In this document: piece after piece, positions 18,336 through 28,092 of the stretch
How positions within the stretch are numbered: the first letter of the stretch is position 1
Layout of the letters: every line of letters starts with the position of its first letter
Origin: a bacterium
GTDB taxonomy: Bacteria; Sysuimicrobiota; Sysuimicrobiia; Sysuimicrobiales; Segetimicrobiaceae
Length of the DNA: 64,000 bases
Direction of reading: 5' to 3'
Assembly: GCA_035308905.1 (NCBI GenBank)
Contig: DATGFS010000006.1
Location: 1-64,000 of the forward strand
Program-made: the position numbers and the translations under genes
Notes under the pieces: generated by a model
The model's database searches: none
What the model saw: the letters and a program-made list of their open reading frames with translations, nothing else
Told to the model about the DNA's origin: nothing

Positions 18336-18881
18336 ATGTGGTACACGGCACGACGGATTCTGACTTTGACATTTCTGGCGGTGGTGATCTCGGTGGGGGC
18401 CGCGTCGGCGCAGTATAACGCGCCCGCGGCGCCGTCCGCGCCTGCGGCACCCGCGCCGTCCGCGCCCGCACCCGCGCCGTCCGCGCCCGCGACGGGCATG
18501 CCCGGTCCCACCGGCGTGTATCCGTTTGCGGTCAACGTGGCGTTCGCACCGGCAGGCTCCGGGCAGAAGGTCATCTTGACCGACGCACAGGGGATGACGC
18601 TCTACTATCTTCGGAACGAGTACTCGACGGCCACAATGTGCACGGGGACATGCGCCTCCGTGTGGCCGCCCGCGCTGGCACCCGCCGTCGCGATGGCTGA
18701 TCCCGCGCTCAGCCCGGTGGTGGTGATCAACAACGTGAACGGTCCGCAAATGACGTACCACGGTCACTTGCTTTACCGGTTCTCGAAGGATGCGGCGCCG
18801 GGACAGCTCAACGGCGACGGCGCCGTCGACACGTGGGGAAGGTGGGCGGCTGCCACGCCGGACCTCTACTATCAGCCGTAA
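18336..18881 (+). CDS. secreted protein with two PF03640-type repeats, Ala/Pro-rich linker
   Basis: A 181-residue exported protein, paralogous to that at 14236-14763. The signal peptide ends near ASAQ (about residue 26). A long linker of APSAPA repeats (about 30-58) would hold the folded part away from the surface. Two repeats follow: ILTDAQGMTLYYLRNE with CTGTC, and INNVNGPQMTYHGHLLYRFSKD. The ATG at 18336 has AGGAGG seven to eight bases upstream. It is the only plus-strand gene of the cluster and is divergent from the DoxX-like gene. A strong bidirectional terminator follows it. Confidence 0.85.
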   Translation: MWYTARRILTLTFLAVVISVGAASAQYNAPAAPSAPAAPAPSAPAPAPSAPATGMPGPTGVYPFAVNVAFAPAGSGQKVILTDAQGMTLYYLRNEYSTATMCTGTCASVWPPALAPAVAMADPALSPVVVINNVNGPQMTYHGHLLYRFSKDAAPGQLNGDGAVDTWGRWAAATPDLYYQP

Positions 18882-18913
18882 GTGCCGCGTTCGGGGGGAA
18901 CGAAACGAAATCG

Positions 18914-18948
18914 GAGTAGGGAGTGAGATCGTGCCTCACTCCCTACTC
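18914..18948. terminator. strong bidirectional terminator-type hairpin
   Basis: Exact 14-base arms GAGTAGGGAGTGAG (18914-18927) and CTCACTCCCTACTC (18935-18948) enclose a seven-base loop. It lies between convergent genes (the secreted protein ending at 18881 and guaB ending at 18955). A short CCCTTT follows on the plus strand. Confidence 0.8.
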
Positions 18949-18954
18949 GACCCT

Positions 18955-20394
18955 TTAGGTCAGCGTGTCGACGTCGTGGGGCATGCTCTCCCGGACGCCG
19001 GCGTCGGTCATGCGGATGAAGCGCGCGTTGGCCCGTAATTCCGCCACGGTGGTGGCGCCGCAGTAGCTCATTCCTGACCGCAGCCCGCCCACCAGCTGCG
19101 CGAGTACGCCCGCCACCCGGCCGCGGTACGGGACGAGCGCCTCGACGCCTTCGGGCACGATCTCCGAGAGCAGGTCGTCCTCCTGCGGCATGTCGCGCCG
19201 CTCCGCCGACGCCCACAAACTCGCCATGCCGCGATACAGCTTGAACTGGCGGCCGTTGCGGTTGACGCTCGCGCCGGGGCTCTCCTCGGTGCCGGCGAGC
19301 AGGTTCCCGAGCATCACCGTCGCGGCGCCCGCGGCGAGCGCCTTCACGAGATCCCCGGAGCCGCGGATTCCGCCGTCGCCGATCACGGGCACGCCGGAGC
19401 CGGCCGCGGCCTGCGCGCACTCGAGGATCGCCGTCAGCTGCGGCACGCCCGCGCCGGTGACCACTCGCGTCGTGCAGGTCGATCCCGGCCCCACCCCGAC
19501 CTTCACCCCGTCCACGCCGCGGGCGATGAGGTCGCGCGTGCCCTCGGCGGTCGCGACGTTCCCCGCGATCAGCGGCACGTTGCCGCAGCGCTTCCGCACC
19601 GCCTCGATCGTCGCAAACGAGAGATCGGAGTGTCCGTGCGCGATGTCGATCACAAGCGTGTCGACCTCCGCGGCCACCAGCGCCTCCGCCCGCTCCAGGT
19701 AGTCCCCGCGCACGCCGATCGCGGCGCCGACGCGAAGGCGGCCCCGCGCGTCCTTGGTCGCTTGGGGAAAGCGGAGGCGGCTCTGGATGTCGCGGCTCGA
19801 GATGAGGCCGACGAGCCGGCCGGCCTGGTCGATGAGCGGCAGCTTCTCGATCCGGTGGCGGTGGAGGATCTGCTTGGCTTCCTCGACCGGCGTGCCGGCG
19901 GGCGCCGTGATGAGGCGCTCGCGCGGCGTCATCACGGTCGTGATCGGACGGCCGGCGGCGCCGTCCTCGAACAGCACGTCGCGCGCGGTCACGATGCCGA
20001 GGACCCGCCGCTCGCGGTCGATCACGAGGATGCCGGCCGAGCCGTGCTCGTCCATGAAGGCGGCGGCCTGGCCCACCGTGGCGTCCGGAGGCAGCGTGTA
20101 CGGCGCGTCGATCACGACGCTCTCCGCCCGCTTGACGCGCCGTACCTCGGCCACGTGCTCCTCGACCGGCAGGAACCGGTGGATGATCCCGATGCCGCCC
20201 TCGCGGGCCATCGCGATCGCCATCGTCCCCTCGGTCACGGTGTCCATGCTGGCGCTGACGACCGGAATCGCAAGCTCGATGCCGCGGCACAACTGCGTGC
20301 GCGTGCTGACCTGCCGCCGCGTGCTCACCGTCGAGCGGTGAGGCACCAGCAGCACGTCGTCGAATGTCAGGCCGATCTCAAACGGTTCGGTCAT
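18955..20394 (-). CDS. guaB: IMP dehydrogenase
   Basis: A 479-residue enzyme that oxidises IMP to XMP with NAD, the committed step of GMP synthesis. The TIM barrel (about residues 8-90 and 210-470) is interrupted by two CBS domains (about 95-205). The catalytic cysteine lies in GPGSTCTTR (usual GPGSICTTR), the IMP-binding segment is [10 protein letters not shown], and the flap end is [24 protein letters not shown]. The ATG at 20394 follows GAGGCGACGT. A perfect TATAAT on the minus strand (20443-20438) gives a leader of about 40 bases. The long open frame upstream is a GC artefact. Confidence 0.96.
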   Translation of the reverse strand: MTEPFEIGLTFDDVLLVPHRSTVSTRRQVSTRTQLCRGIELAIPVVSASMDTVTEGTMAIAMAREGGIGIIHRFLPVEEHVAEVRRVKRAESVVIDAPYTLPPDATVGQAAAFMDEHGSAGILVIDRERRVLGIVTARDVLFEDGAAGRPITTVMTPRERLITAPAGTPVEEAKQILHRHRIEKLPLIDQAGRLVGLISSRDIQSRLRFPQATKDARGRLRVGAAIGVRGDYLERAEALVAAEVDTLVIDIAHGHSDLSFATIEAVRKRCGNVPLIAGNVATAEGTRDLIARGVDGVKVGVGPGSTCTTRVVTGAGVPQLTAILECAQAAAGSGVPVIGDGGIRGSGDLVKALAAGAATVMLGNLLAGTEESPGASVNRNGRQFKLYRGMASLWASAERRDMPQEDDLLSEIVPEGVEALVPYRGRVAGVLAQLVGGLRSGMSYCGATTVAELRANARFIRMTDAGVRESMPHDVDTLT

Positions 20395-20436
20395 ACGTCG
20401 CCTCGCAGTCTCGGTCACCGGTTTCGCGTCCGATGC

Positions 20437-20446
20437 TATTATAAAA
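20437..20446. promoter_or_regulatory. symmetric bidirectional promoter core (guaB / MFS)
   Basis: TATTATAAAA reads as TATTAT on the plus strand (20437-20442) with an extended -10 TGC in front. It reads as TATAAT on the minus strand (20443-20438). The plus-strand start codon GTG lies six bases downstream, giving a leaderless message; guaB lies 43 bases away on the other side with a normal ribosome site. Confidence 0.55.
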
Positions 20447-20448
20447 GG

Positions 20449-21810
20449 GTGAGAGGCGGTTCGTTCATCCCTTCCCGGTACGGCTCGATGCCCCCGCCCG
20501 GCGGGCGGCGCCGTGTCTTCGCCGCCCTGCGCCACCGCAACTTCCGTCTGTTTTTCATCGGCCAGTTCATTTCGCTGGTCGGCACGTGGATGCAGCGGAT
20601 CGCGCAGGCGTGGCTGGTCCTGAACATCACCCACTCGCCGTTCCTGCTCGGCCTGGTCGGCGCGCTGCAGTGGCTGCCCGTGTTGTTCCTCTCGCTGGTG
20701 GGCGGCGTCCTGGCCGACCGCGTCAGCAAACGCTCCGTCCTCGTCGTCACCCAGAGCGCCCAGATGGGCCAGGCGTTCATCCTGGGCGTGCTGGTCCTGA
20801 CCGGCACGATCCAGTACTGGCACGTCGTGGTGCTGGCCTGCGCGCTCGGCTTCACGTCGGCGTTCGACATCCCGACGCGCCAGGCGTTCGTGTTCGAGAT
20901 GGTCGAGGGCGAGGACACGATGAACGCCGTCGCGATGAACTCGACCATCTTCAACGGGGCCCGGTTGTTCGGGCCCGCGGTCGCCGGCGTGGCCATCGGC
21001 ACCCTCGGCATGGGCTGGGCGTTCATGGCGAACGGCGTGAGCTTCATCGCGGTGATCATCGCGCTCTTGATGATGAACGTCCGGCCGGTCGAGCCCATCA
21101 CCAGCGGCGGCCTTCTCGACCATCTGCAAGAAGGCGTCGCGTACGTGCGGCAGACGCCCACCGCGCTGCAGGTGGTCGTGCTCGTCGCGTTGATGAGCGT
21201 CTTCGCGATGAACTTCAATATTCTCGTCCCGGTGCTGGCCAAGGACGTGCTCCACGAGGAGGCGGCGGGATTCGGCTTCCTTACGTCCGCCCAGGGCATC
21301 GGCGCGCTCATCGGGGCGCTGTGGGTCGCGTCGATCAGCCACCTCGGGCCGCGCCCCTCGCTGCTGCTCGGCGGCGCGGCGGTGCTGTCCGTCTCGAGTT
21401 TCCTGCTCGCCGACGCGCGGCACTTCGCGGTCGCCGCGGCGCTGCTCGCGATCGCCGGCGGCAGCATGGTGACGTTTACGGCAATGGCCAACACGAGCCT
21501 GCAGCTGACGGCGCCCGACCATCTGCGGGGCCGCGTCATGTCGGTGTACGCGATCGTCATGGGGGGAATGACGCCGGCGGGCGCCCTCGTCGCCGGCACT
21601 CTCGCGCAATTTTGGGGAGCCCCCGGCGCCTTCGCCGTGGCAGGGCTCGTCGGGATTCTGTCGGTATTGATGGTATGGCGCTGGCGCGCCGCGACGCGCC
21701 TCACGCCGGAGCCGATCGCGGGCGCGGCGCAGAACGACCGCGGCCGGCCGGATCGCGGCATGACCGCGGGCGACGGCGGCTTCGGACCGGCGCCGGCGGA
21801 CGAGGAGTAA
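20449..21810 (+). CDS. MFS transporter (enterobactin-exporter type, MFS_3)
   Basis: A 453-residue 12-helix major facilitator. The N-terminus [31 protein letters not shown] is characteristic of the MFS_3/EntS-like group. The loop 2-3 motif is [13 protein letters not shown], and the helix 4-5 stretch [15 protein letters not shown] is also typical. The GTG at 20449 is preferred because it lies six bases after an extended -10 box, as in the first MFS gene of the window. An ATG at 20488 would drop 13 residues and lacks a ribosome site too. It ends 23 bases before the nitrile hydratase alpha gene and might export a related compound, but that is inference. Confidence 0.85.
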   Translation: MRGGSFIPSRYGSMPPPGGRRRVFAALRHRNFRLFFIGQFISLVGTWMQRIAQAWLVLNITHSPFLLGLVGALQWLPVLFLSLVGGVLADRVSKRSVLVVTQSAQMGQAFILGVLVLTGTIQYWHVVVLACALGFTSAFDIPTRQAFVFEMVEGEDTMNAVAMNSTIFNGARLFGPAVAGVAIGTLGMGWAFMANGVSFIAVIIALLMMNVRPVEPITSGGLLDHLQEGVAYVRQTPTALQVVVLVALMSVFAMNFNILVPVLAKDVLHEEAAGFGFLTSAQGIGALIGALWVASISHLGPRPSLLLGGAAVLSVSSFLLADARHFAVAAALLAIAGGSMVTFTAMANTSLQLTAPDHLRGRVMSVYAIVMGGMTPAGALVAGTLAQFWGAPGAFAVAGLVGILSVLMVWRWRAATRLTPEPIAGAAQNDRGRPDRGMTAGDGGFGPAPADEE

Positions 21811-21833
21811 ACGCGCACGAGGAGGCGGTGGGT

Positions 21834-22484
21834 ATGGACCACGACGGCCACGAGCACGGTCACGAGCACGGCCACGCCCATCAGGTCGTGCCGTCGGACC
21901 TCGCGCTGCGCGTCAAGGCGCTCGAGTCTCTGCTGGTCGAGAAAGGTCTGGTGGATCCGGCCGCGCTCGATGAGGTCGTCGACACGTACGAGCGCAAGAT
22001 CGGGCCGCGCAACGGGGCGCGCGTCGTGGCGCGGGCGTGGGCCGACCCCGCCTACAAACGGCGCCTGCTCACCGATGCGACCGCGGCGATGGCGGAGTTC
22101 GGCTACGGGGGCGCGCAGGGCGAGCACATGCTGGTGGTGGAGAATACGCCCGACGTGCACAATCTCGTCGTCTGTACGCTCTGCTCATGCTATCCCTGGT
22201 CGGTGCTCGGCCTCCCGCCCGTCTGGTACAAGTCCGCGGCCTACCGCTCGCGCGCGGTGATCGATCCGCGCGGGGTGCTGCGGGAGTTCGGGCTCGATCT
22301 ACCGGAGCACGTCGAGGTCAGGGTATGGGACAGCACGGCCGAGCTGCGCTATCTCGTGCTGCCGGAGCGGCCGGCCGGCAGCGACGGCCTCAGCGAGGAC
22401 GAGCTGGCCGCGCTGGTGACCCGCGACGCGATGGTCGGCGTCGCGAAGGTGACGTTGCCGGCCGCGGGCGCGCCCCGAGCATGA
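21834..22484 (+). CDS. nthA: nitrile hydratase alpha subunit, cobalt type
   Basis: A 216-residue subunit of nitrile hydratase, which hydrates nitriles to amides. The metal-binding claw is C114-T-L-C117-S-C119 within [11 protein letters not shown]. Threonine after the first cysteine marks the cobalt class (iron enzymes have serine). The N-terminus is unusually histidine-rich ([16 protein letters not shown], eight His in 16), which may help metal capture. A GAGGAGG site precedes the ATG. It overlaps the beta gene by four bases (ATGA). No amidase gene is adjacent, so the amide product must be handled elsewhere. Confidence 0.95.
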   Translation: MDHDGHEHGHEHGHAHQVVPSDLALRVKALESLLVEKGLVDPAALDEVVDTYERKIGPRNGARVVARAWADPAYKRRLLTDATAAMAEFGYGGAQGEHMLVVENTPDVHNLVVCTLCSCYPWSVLGLPPVWYKSAAYRSRAVIDPRGVLREFGLDLPEHVEVRVWDSTAELRYLVLPERPAGSDGLSEDELAALVTRDAMVGVAKVTLPAAGAPRA

Positions 22485-23140
22485 ACGGCGTGCACGATAT
22501 GGGCGGCATGCACGGCATGGGCCCGGTGCCCTACGAGCGCGACGAACCGGTGTTCCACGAACCGTGGGAAGCCCGGGTGTTCGCGCTCAACATCGGCATG
22601 CGGGCGTGGCGCAGGTGGAACATCGACGCCGGCCGCTACGAGATCGAGCTGATCCCGCCGGCGGAATACCTGCGCATGACGTATTATGAGCGATGGTTGG
22701 TCAGGCTGGTCGAACTGCTGGTCAAACGCGACCTGGTGACGCGGGACGAGATCGACGCCGGCGCCCCCGCGCCGGGCGCCCGCAAGGCGCAACCGGTCCT
22801 CACCGCGGAGCGCGTGGCGTCGGTCGTCCGAAACGGCGCCGCCGCGAGCCGCGACGTGCCCGCGGTCCCGCGCTTTGCGGTGAACCAGCGCGTCCGCGCG
22901 CGGACGATCAATCCGGCCGGCCATACGCGCCTTCCGCGGTACGTCCGCGGACGGACCGGCACAATCGCGCGCGACCACGGCGTCTACGTCTTTCCGGACA
23001 CCAACGCGCTCTTCCAGGGCGAGAAGCCCCAGCACGTCTACTCGGTGCGGTTCACGGCGCGCGAGCTCTGGGGAGAGCAGGCGCCGCCGCGCGACGCCGT
23101 CTATCTCGATCTCTGGGACGACTACCTTGAGCCGGCCTGA
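22481..23140 (+). CDS. nthB: nitrile hydratase beta subunit
   Basis: A 219-residue beta subunit. The N-terminus [16 protein letters not shown] is typical, as are [28 protein letters not shown] and the C-terminal SH3-like part (about residues 125-219: [43 protein letters not shown]). It provides residues that hold the metal claw of the alpha subunit and shape the active site. It overlaps nthA at its start and the activator gene at its end, so all three are translationally coupled. Confidence 0.95.
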   Translation: MNGVHDMGGMHGMGPVPYERDEPVFHEPWEARVFALNIGMRAWRRWNIDAGRYEIELIPPAEYLRMTYYERWLVRLVELLVKRDLVTRDEIDAGAPAPGARKAQPVLTAERVASVVRNGAAASRDVPAVPRFAVNQRVRARTINPAGHTRLPRYVRGRTGTIARDHGVYVFPDTNALFQGEKPQHVYSVRFTARELWGEQAPPRDAVYLDLWDDYLEPA

Positions 23141-23507
23141 CGCCGGCGCGGAGCGCCTCGCCGCTCTGCCCTCGCTCCCCCGTGATGCCGGAGGCCCGGT
23201 GTTCGCCGAGCCGTGGCAGGCGCAGGCCTTCGCGCTCGCGGTCAGCCTCTCGGAGCAGGGCTACTTCACCTGGAAAGAGTGGTCCGCCGCCCTCGCGGAC
23301 GAGCTCAAGGCCGCCGCAAACCGCGGCGAGCCGGACGACGGGTCACAGTACTATCGACACTGGCTCGCCGCGCTCGAGCGCCTCGTCACGGCCAAGGGGC
23401 TGACCGACCCGCCGGCGATGCTCGCCAGGAAAAACGCCTGGGCCGAGGCCTACCGCCGCACGCCGCACGGCAAGCCGGTCGAGCTGCGCGCCGCCGGCCC
23501 CCGATAG
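23127..23507 (+). CDS. nitrile hydratase activator / accessory protein
   Basis: A 126-residue protein homologous to the N-terminal half of beta subunits (GGPVFAEPWQAQAFALAVSLSEQGYFTWKEW and YYRHWLAALERLV). Cobalt-type enzymes need such an activator to insert the metal by subunit swapping. The best start is a TTG at 23127, overlapping the beta gene by 14 bases; no ATG or strong GTG allows the conserved N-terminus. The C-terminus is short and lacks the metal-rich tail some activators have. A histidine-rich stretch is found on the alpha subunit instead. Confidence 0.88.
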   Translation: MSRPDAGAERLAALPSLPRDAGGPVFAEPWQAQAFALAVSLSEQGYFTWKEWSAALADELKAAANRGEPDDGSQYYRHWLAALERLVTAKGLTDPPAMLARKNAWAEAYRRTPHGKPVELRAAGPR

Positions 23508-23584
23508 ACCGGGGGCGGAATATTTCCAACGCCCCGTCCGATCCCTTGTTAGACTGGTGACAATTTCGCGGGAGAGGGAGGCCC

Positions 23585-24916
23585 ATGCGGCTTCGCACCG
23601 GCACGCGCGACATAGGCCCATGGGCGGCCCGGGCTGCGGTTCTGCTGATGGCCGGCGCGCTGGCCGGCTGCGGCCCCCGAGCCCGCGGCCAAAACCCGGC
23701 CGCGGCGGCGTTCCCGCCGCCGGCCGTCATCGTCACCGAGGCGATTCAGGCCACCGTCCCCATCTACGAAGAGGCGGTCGCGCAGACCGTCGCGGTGCAA
23801 ACCGTCGCGCTGCGGGCGCAGATCGCCGGCACCCTCGAGCAGGTGTTGTTCAAGGAAGGCACCGCGGTCAGACGCGGTCAGACCGTGTTCATCGTCGATC
23901 AGCGGCCGTTCGTCGCGGCCCTGCAGTCCGCCCGGGCGCAGCTCGCGACCGCCCGCGCCAACCTGAATCAAGCCCTCGAGCAGGTCGCGCTGCGGCAGGC
24001 GCAGGCGCAGCTCGCCGCGCTCAAGGCGACGCTGGCCAACGCGCAGGTCCAGGTCAAGCGAGACCAGTACCTGGTGGCCCAAAAGGCCATCGCGCAGGAG
24101 CAGCTCGACAACGACGAGACGGCGATGAAGGCCGCGGCCGCGAACGTGGACGCGCAGGAGGCGGTGGTCAAGAACACCGCACTGTCCACCCAGACCGGGA
24201 TCGAGCAGGCCCGGGCCGGCGTGCAGCAGGCGGACGCCGCCGTGACGCAGGCGCAGCTCAACCTGGGCTACACCACCGTCCAGGCGCCCCTCGACGGGAT
24301 CATCAGCCTCCTCAACGTCGACCAGGGCAACCTCGTCGCCGTGAACCAGCAGCTCGCCACCCTCACGGCCGTGGATCCGATCATCGCCCAGATGTCCCTC
24401 AGTGAGGTTACCTTCCTCGATCTCGCCAAGCGCGCGGCGGCCGCCAACGGGCGGCCCGGCGCATCGGCGCCGGCGGCGCTCGGGTTTCAGCTCGTCCTGC
24501 CCGACGGCACCGTCTATCAGCATCCCGGCACGTTCCGCGCGGTCAACAACGCCGCGAACCCGCAGTCGGGGACCATTCTGGTCCAGGCGGCGTTCCCGAA
24601 CCCGGAGCGCCTCCTGCGCGCGGGCATGTACGCGCGGGTGCGCGTGCGGACGCAGGACCGGCCCAACACCGTGCTCGTGCCGCAGAGCGCGGTCCAAGAG
24701 ACGCAGGGCACGAGAACCGTTTTCGTCGTGGGTTCGGACAACTCGGTAGTGCTGCGAACGATTACCGACGGCGGAGCCTACGGTCCCTTCTTCGTCGTGC
24801 TCGACGGCGTCCGCCCCGGTGAGCGCGTGATCGTGGAAGGCATCCAAAAAGTCCGGCCGGGCGCGAAGGTGTCGCCGACGGTGCAGCCGGCGCCGCCCCT
24901 GCCCTCCGGGTCCTAG
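23585..24916 (+). CDS. RND efflux pump periplasmic adaptor lipoprotein
   Basis: A 443-residue membrane fusion protein of the AcrA/MexA type. The signal peptide ends in a lipobox LAGC (cysteine at about residue 28), so it is probably lipid-anchored. A long alpha-hairpin (about 110-215, rich in Ala, Gln and Asn) is followed by the lipoyl half VQAPLDGIISLLNVDQGNLV and a beta-barrel. GGGAGAGGGAGG lies just before the ATG. It is followed without a gap by the pump gene, forming an operon. No outer-membrane channel gene (TolC-type) is adjacent. Confidence 0.93.
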   Translation: MRLRTGTRDIGPWAARAAVLLMAGALAGCGPRARGQNPAAAAFPPPAVIVTEAIQATVPIYEEAVAQTVAVQTVALRAQIAGTLEQVLFKEGTAVRRGQTVFIVDQRPFVAALQSARAQLATARANLNQALEQVALRQAQAQLAALKATLANAQVQVKRDQYLVAQKAIAQEQLDNDETAMKAAAANVDAQEAVVKNTALSTQTGIEQARAGVQQADAAVTQAQLNLGYTTVQAPLDGIISLLNVDQGNLVAVNQQLATLTAVDPIIAQMSLSEVTFLDLAKRAAAANGRPGASAPAALGFQLVLPDGTVYQHPGTFRAVNNAANPQSGTILVQAAFPNPERLLRAGMYARVRVRTQDRPNTVLVPQSAVQETQGTRTVFVVGSDNSVVLRTITDGGAYGPFFVVLDGVRPGERVIVEGIQKVRPGAKVSPTVQPAPPLPSGS

Positions 24917-27900
24917 ATGCTCAGTCAGTTCTTCATCCACCGTCCGATCTTCGCGATGTCGATCGCGATGCTGCTCGTGCTGGTCGGCGCGCTCTCGTAC
25001 GCCGGCCTCCCCCGCGAGCAGTATCCGAGCATCAGCCCGCCGACGGTGACGGTCCAGACCACGTACGTCGGGGCGAGCGCCGCGGTCGTCGCGCAGAACG
25101 TCGCGGTGCCGATTGAAGAAGCGGTCAACGGCGTGTCCAGCGCGCTGTACATGCAGTCCCAGAGCACCGCGTCGGGGCAGTACACGCTCACGGTCACGTT
25201 CGCGCTCGGCACCAACCCGGACATCGACGCGGTCGCCGTGCAGAACCGGGTGAGCCAGGCCACGGGCAACCTCCCCGCCGCGGTCAACAGCTTCGGCGTC
25301 ACGGTCCGGAAGGCGTCGCCCAACTTCCTGATGGGCTTCGCCCTGTACTCGCCGCAAGACAGCTACGACCCCGCGTTCCTGGCCAACTACGCGCTGATCC
25401 ACGTCGTCGATCCGCTGCTGCGCGGACCGGGGGTCGGCAACAGCCTCGTCTTCCCGTCGCGCAGTTACGCGATCCGGGCGTGGCTCCGGCCGGACGCGCT
25501 CGGCGCGCTCGGCCTCACCGTAGGCGACGTGACCTCGGCGCTCACGGCGCAGAACTCGGTCGCCCCCGGCGGCCTCCTCGGCGAGCCGCCGCAGACCAAC
25601 CAGAACACACAGTTCCAGTACACCGTGAACACCAACAGCCAGCTCGCCGATCCGAGCCAGTTCGGCCGGGTCGTCGTCAAGACGCTCGCCGACGGCAGCG
25701 TGGTCCATCTGAGCGACGTCGCGCGCACGGAACTGGGCGCCCAGGACTACGTGACGTACGGCTACTGGAAGGCCCACCCCGCCGCGCTGGTCCTGTTGCT
25801 GCAGAGTCCCGGGTCCAACGCCCTGCAGGCGTCCCAGGCGGCGCGGGCCACGATGACCCAGCTCGTGAAGACGTTTCCGCCCGGCATCACGTACGACGTC
25901 ATCTTCGACACGACGAGCTTCATCACGGCGGCGCTCGGCGACGTGCAGCGGACGCTGCTGCAGGCGTTCCTGCTCGTGCTGCTCGTCGTGTTCGTCTTCC
26001 TGGGCACCGCGCGCGCGTCGCTCATTCCGATGCTGACGGTCCCCGTGGCGCTGATCGGCGCGTTCGCCGCCTTCGGCGCGCTCGGGTTCACCATCAACAT
26101 CCTCACGATGTTCGCGCTGATCCTGGCGATCGGGCTCGTCGTAGACGACGCGATCGTCGTGGTCGAGGCGGTCGAGCGCCACATCGAGGAGGGCAGCACC
26201 CCGGTCGCCGCGGCCGAGCAGGCGATGCGCGAAGTCTCGGGGCCGGTCATCGCAATCGCGCTGGTGCTGGACGCGGTCTTCGTCCCGACCGCGTTTATCG
26301 GCGGCATCACCGGACAATTGTACCGGCAGTTCGCGCTGACCCTCGCCGCGTCCGTGACGATCTCGGCCTTCATCGCGCTGACCCTCACGCCGGCGCTCTG
26401 CGCGCTGCTGCTGCGCGGCCGCGCGCCGGCGCGCAACCCGCTCGGACGAGGCCTCGCCGCGTTCAACGCCGGCTTCCGCCGGGTAACGAACGCGTACATC
26501 GGCGGGGTGCGCCGCGCGATCAGGATCCGGTGGGCACTGCTCGGTCTCCTCGTCCTGATCGGCTTTCTCACGTTGCAGCTGCTCAGAATTCTGCCGTCGA
26601 CGTTTGTGCCGATCGAGGACCAAGGGTTCTTCGTGTCGGCGTTCCGGCTGCCGGACGGCGCCTCCCAGGCGCGCGCGGAGGCCGTCGCCCGCAAAGCGAT
26701 CCAGGCGGTGCTCCAGATCCCCGGCGTCACCGGGGTCGCGACGGTCGGCGGCTACGACGTGCTGACCCAATCGATCAATTCGAACACGTTCGCGATGTTC
26801 GTCCTGCTCAAGCCGTGGGACCAGCGGCGGACTCCGGACACGCAGCTCTTTCCGATTCTGATCCGCGCGAACCGCGCCTTCGCCGGCTTTCCCGAGGCCG
26901 TCGGCTTCGCCTTTCCGCTGCCGCCGCTGCCGGGCGTCGGCAACACCAACGGATTCCAGTTCATGCTGGAGGACCTGAACGGCAGCGGCGACCTCAACCG
27001 TCTGGCCCAAACGACACAAAGCGTGCTCGCCGCGGCGGCCCGCCACCCCGAGGTCACCTCGCTGTCGACCGGGTTCAGCACGAACGTCCCCCAGTTCAAC
27101 GTTGAGGTGAATCGGGAAAAGGCCGGCACGTTCGGCGTCGCGGTGGACAGCGTCTTCCAGAGCGTCGGGGCGTTTCTCGGCGGGCTGCCGGTCAACAATG
27201 TGAACCTCTTCGGCCGCGTCTACAAGGTCATGATTCAGGCGGAGCCGGCGTACCGGATGACGCCGAGCGCGATCGGCGGACTCTACGTCCGCAACAGCAG
27301 CGGGGGCATGGTGCCGTTGAGCACGCTGGCCACCGTCACCCCCGGCACGGGCCCCAACCTGGTCACGCGCTACAACGGCTACTACGCAGCGGAGGTCGAT
27401 GGGCAGGCGCCGTTCGGGGCGAGTTCGGCGCGGGCGATCACCGCGATGGAATCCGTCGGCACCACGTTGCCGGCCGGCTACGGGTACGAGTGGACCGGGC
27501 TCGCGCTCCAGGAGAAGCTCGCCTCCGGCGCGCAGGCGCTGATCTTCGTCCTCGCGCTCGTGCTGGTCTTTCTGCTCCTCGCCGCGCTGTACGAGAGCTG
27601 GAACATCCCGCTCAGCGTCATCCTCGGCGTGCCGCTCGCGGCGTTCGGGTCGCTGCTCGCCGTTCTGCTGCGCGGCCTCTTCTTCCGCGACGTCCAGAGC
27701 GATGTGTACGTGCAGATCGGGCTGGTCATGCTGGTCGGGCTGGCCGCGAAGAACGCGATCCTGATCGTGGAGTTCGCGAAGGAGCGGCACGAGAAAGACG
27801 GCCTCTCGATCCAGGACGCCGCGGTCGCCGGCGCGCGGCTGCGCTTCCGCCCGATTCTGATGACCTCGCTCGCGTTCATCTTCGGGGCGCTGCCGCTGGT

Positions 27901-28090
27901 GTTCGCCTCCGGCGCCGGCGCCAACTCGCGCCACTCGCTCGGCACCGGCGTGGTCGGCGGGATGACCATGGCGACGGCGCTGGGTGTGTTCTTCATTCCG
28001 GTGCTGTACGTGCTCGTGTCCGGCCGGGACCGCCGCCGCGATGTTCGGCGTACGGCGGAAGCGTCCGCCGGCCCAGCAGGGCCGGAGTAA
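24917..28090 (+). CDS. RND efflux transporter, AcrB/MexB type (HAE1)
   Basis: A 1057-residue inner-membrane proton/drug antiporter of the hydrophobe/amphiphile RND family. It has twelve helices and two large periplasmic loops. The N-terminus [13 protein letters not shown], the [13 protein letters not shown] stretch and the proton-relay aspartate pair in [21 protein letters not shown] are classic, as are the second-half [16 protein letters not shown] and [19 protein letters not shown]. The length is normal. The ATG follows the adaptor stop directly. The operon implies multidrug or solvent export; the nitrile hydratase operon immediately upstream may be chance. Confidence 0.96.
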   Translation: MLSQFFIHRPIFAMSIAMLLVLVGALSYAGLPREQYPSISPPTVTVQTTYVGASAAVVAQNVAVPIEEAVNGVSSALYMQSQSTASGQYTLTVTFALGTNPDIDAVAVQNRVSQATGNLPAAVNSFGVTVRKASPNFLMGFALYSPQDSYDPAFLANYALIHVVDPLLRGPGVGNSLVFPSRSYAIRAWLRPDALGALGLTVGDVTSALTAQNSVAPGGLLGEPPQTNQNTQFQYTVNTNSQLADPSQFGRVVVKTLADGSVVHLSDVARTELGAQDYVTYGYWKAHPAALVLLLQSPGSNALQASQAARATMTQLVKTFPPGITYDVIFDTTSFITAALGDVQRTLLQAFLLVLLVVFVFLGTARASLIPMLTVPVALIGAFAAFGALGFTINILTMFALILAIGLVVDDAIVVVEAVERHIEEGSTPVAAAEQAMREVSGPVIAIALVLDAVFVPTAFIGGITGQLYRQFALTLAASVTISAFIALTLTPALCALLLRGRAPARNPLGRGLAAFNAGFRRVTNAYIGGVRRAIRIRWALLGLLVLIGFLTLQLLRILPSTFVPIEDQGFFVSAFRLPDGASQARAEAVARKAIQAVLQIPGVTGVATVGGYDVLTQSINSNTFAMFVLLKPWDQRRTPDTQLFPILIRANRAFAGFPEAVGFAFPLPPLPGVGNTNGFQFMLEDLNGSGDLNRLAQTTQSVLAAAARHPEVTSLSTGFSTNVPQFNVEVNREKAGTFGVAVDSVFQSVGAFLGGLPVNNVNLFGRVYKVMIQAEPAYRMTPSAIGGLYVRNSSGGMVPLSTLATVTPGTGPNLVTRYNGYYAAEVDGQAPFGASSARAITAMESVGTTLPAGYGYEWTGLALQEKLASGAQALIFVLALVLVFLLLAALYESWNIPLSVILGVPLAAFGSLLAVLLRGLFFRDVQSDVYVQIGLVMLVGLAAKNAILIVEFAKERHEKDGLSIQDAAVAGARLRFRPILMTSLAFIFGALPLVFASGAGANSRHSLGTGVVGGMTMATALGVFFIPVLYVLVSGRDRRRDVRRTAEASAGPAGPE

Positions 28091-28092
28091 CC

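Noticed and set aside
18430-18500. Short GCGCCGTCCGCGCCC repeats that could suggest a small repeat array
   Set aside because: They encode the Ala-Pro-Ser linker of the secreted protein; there are no spacers as in a CRISPR array.
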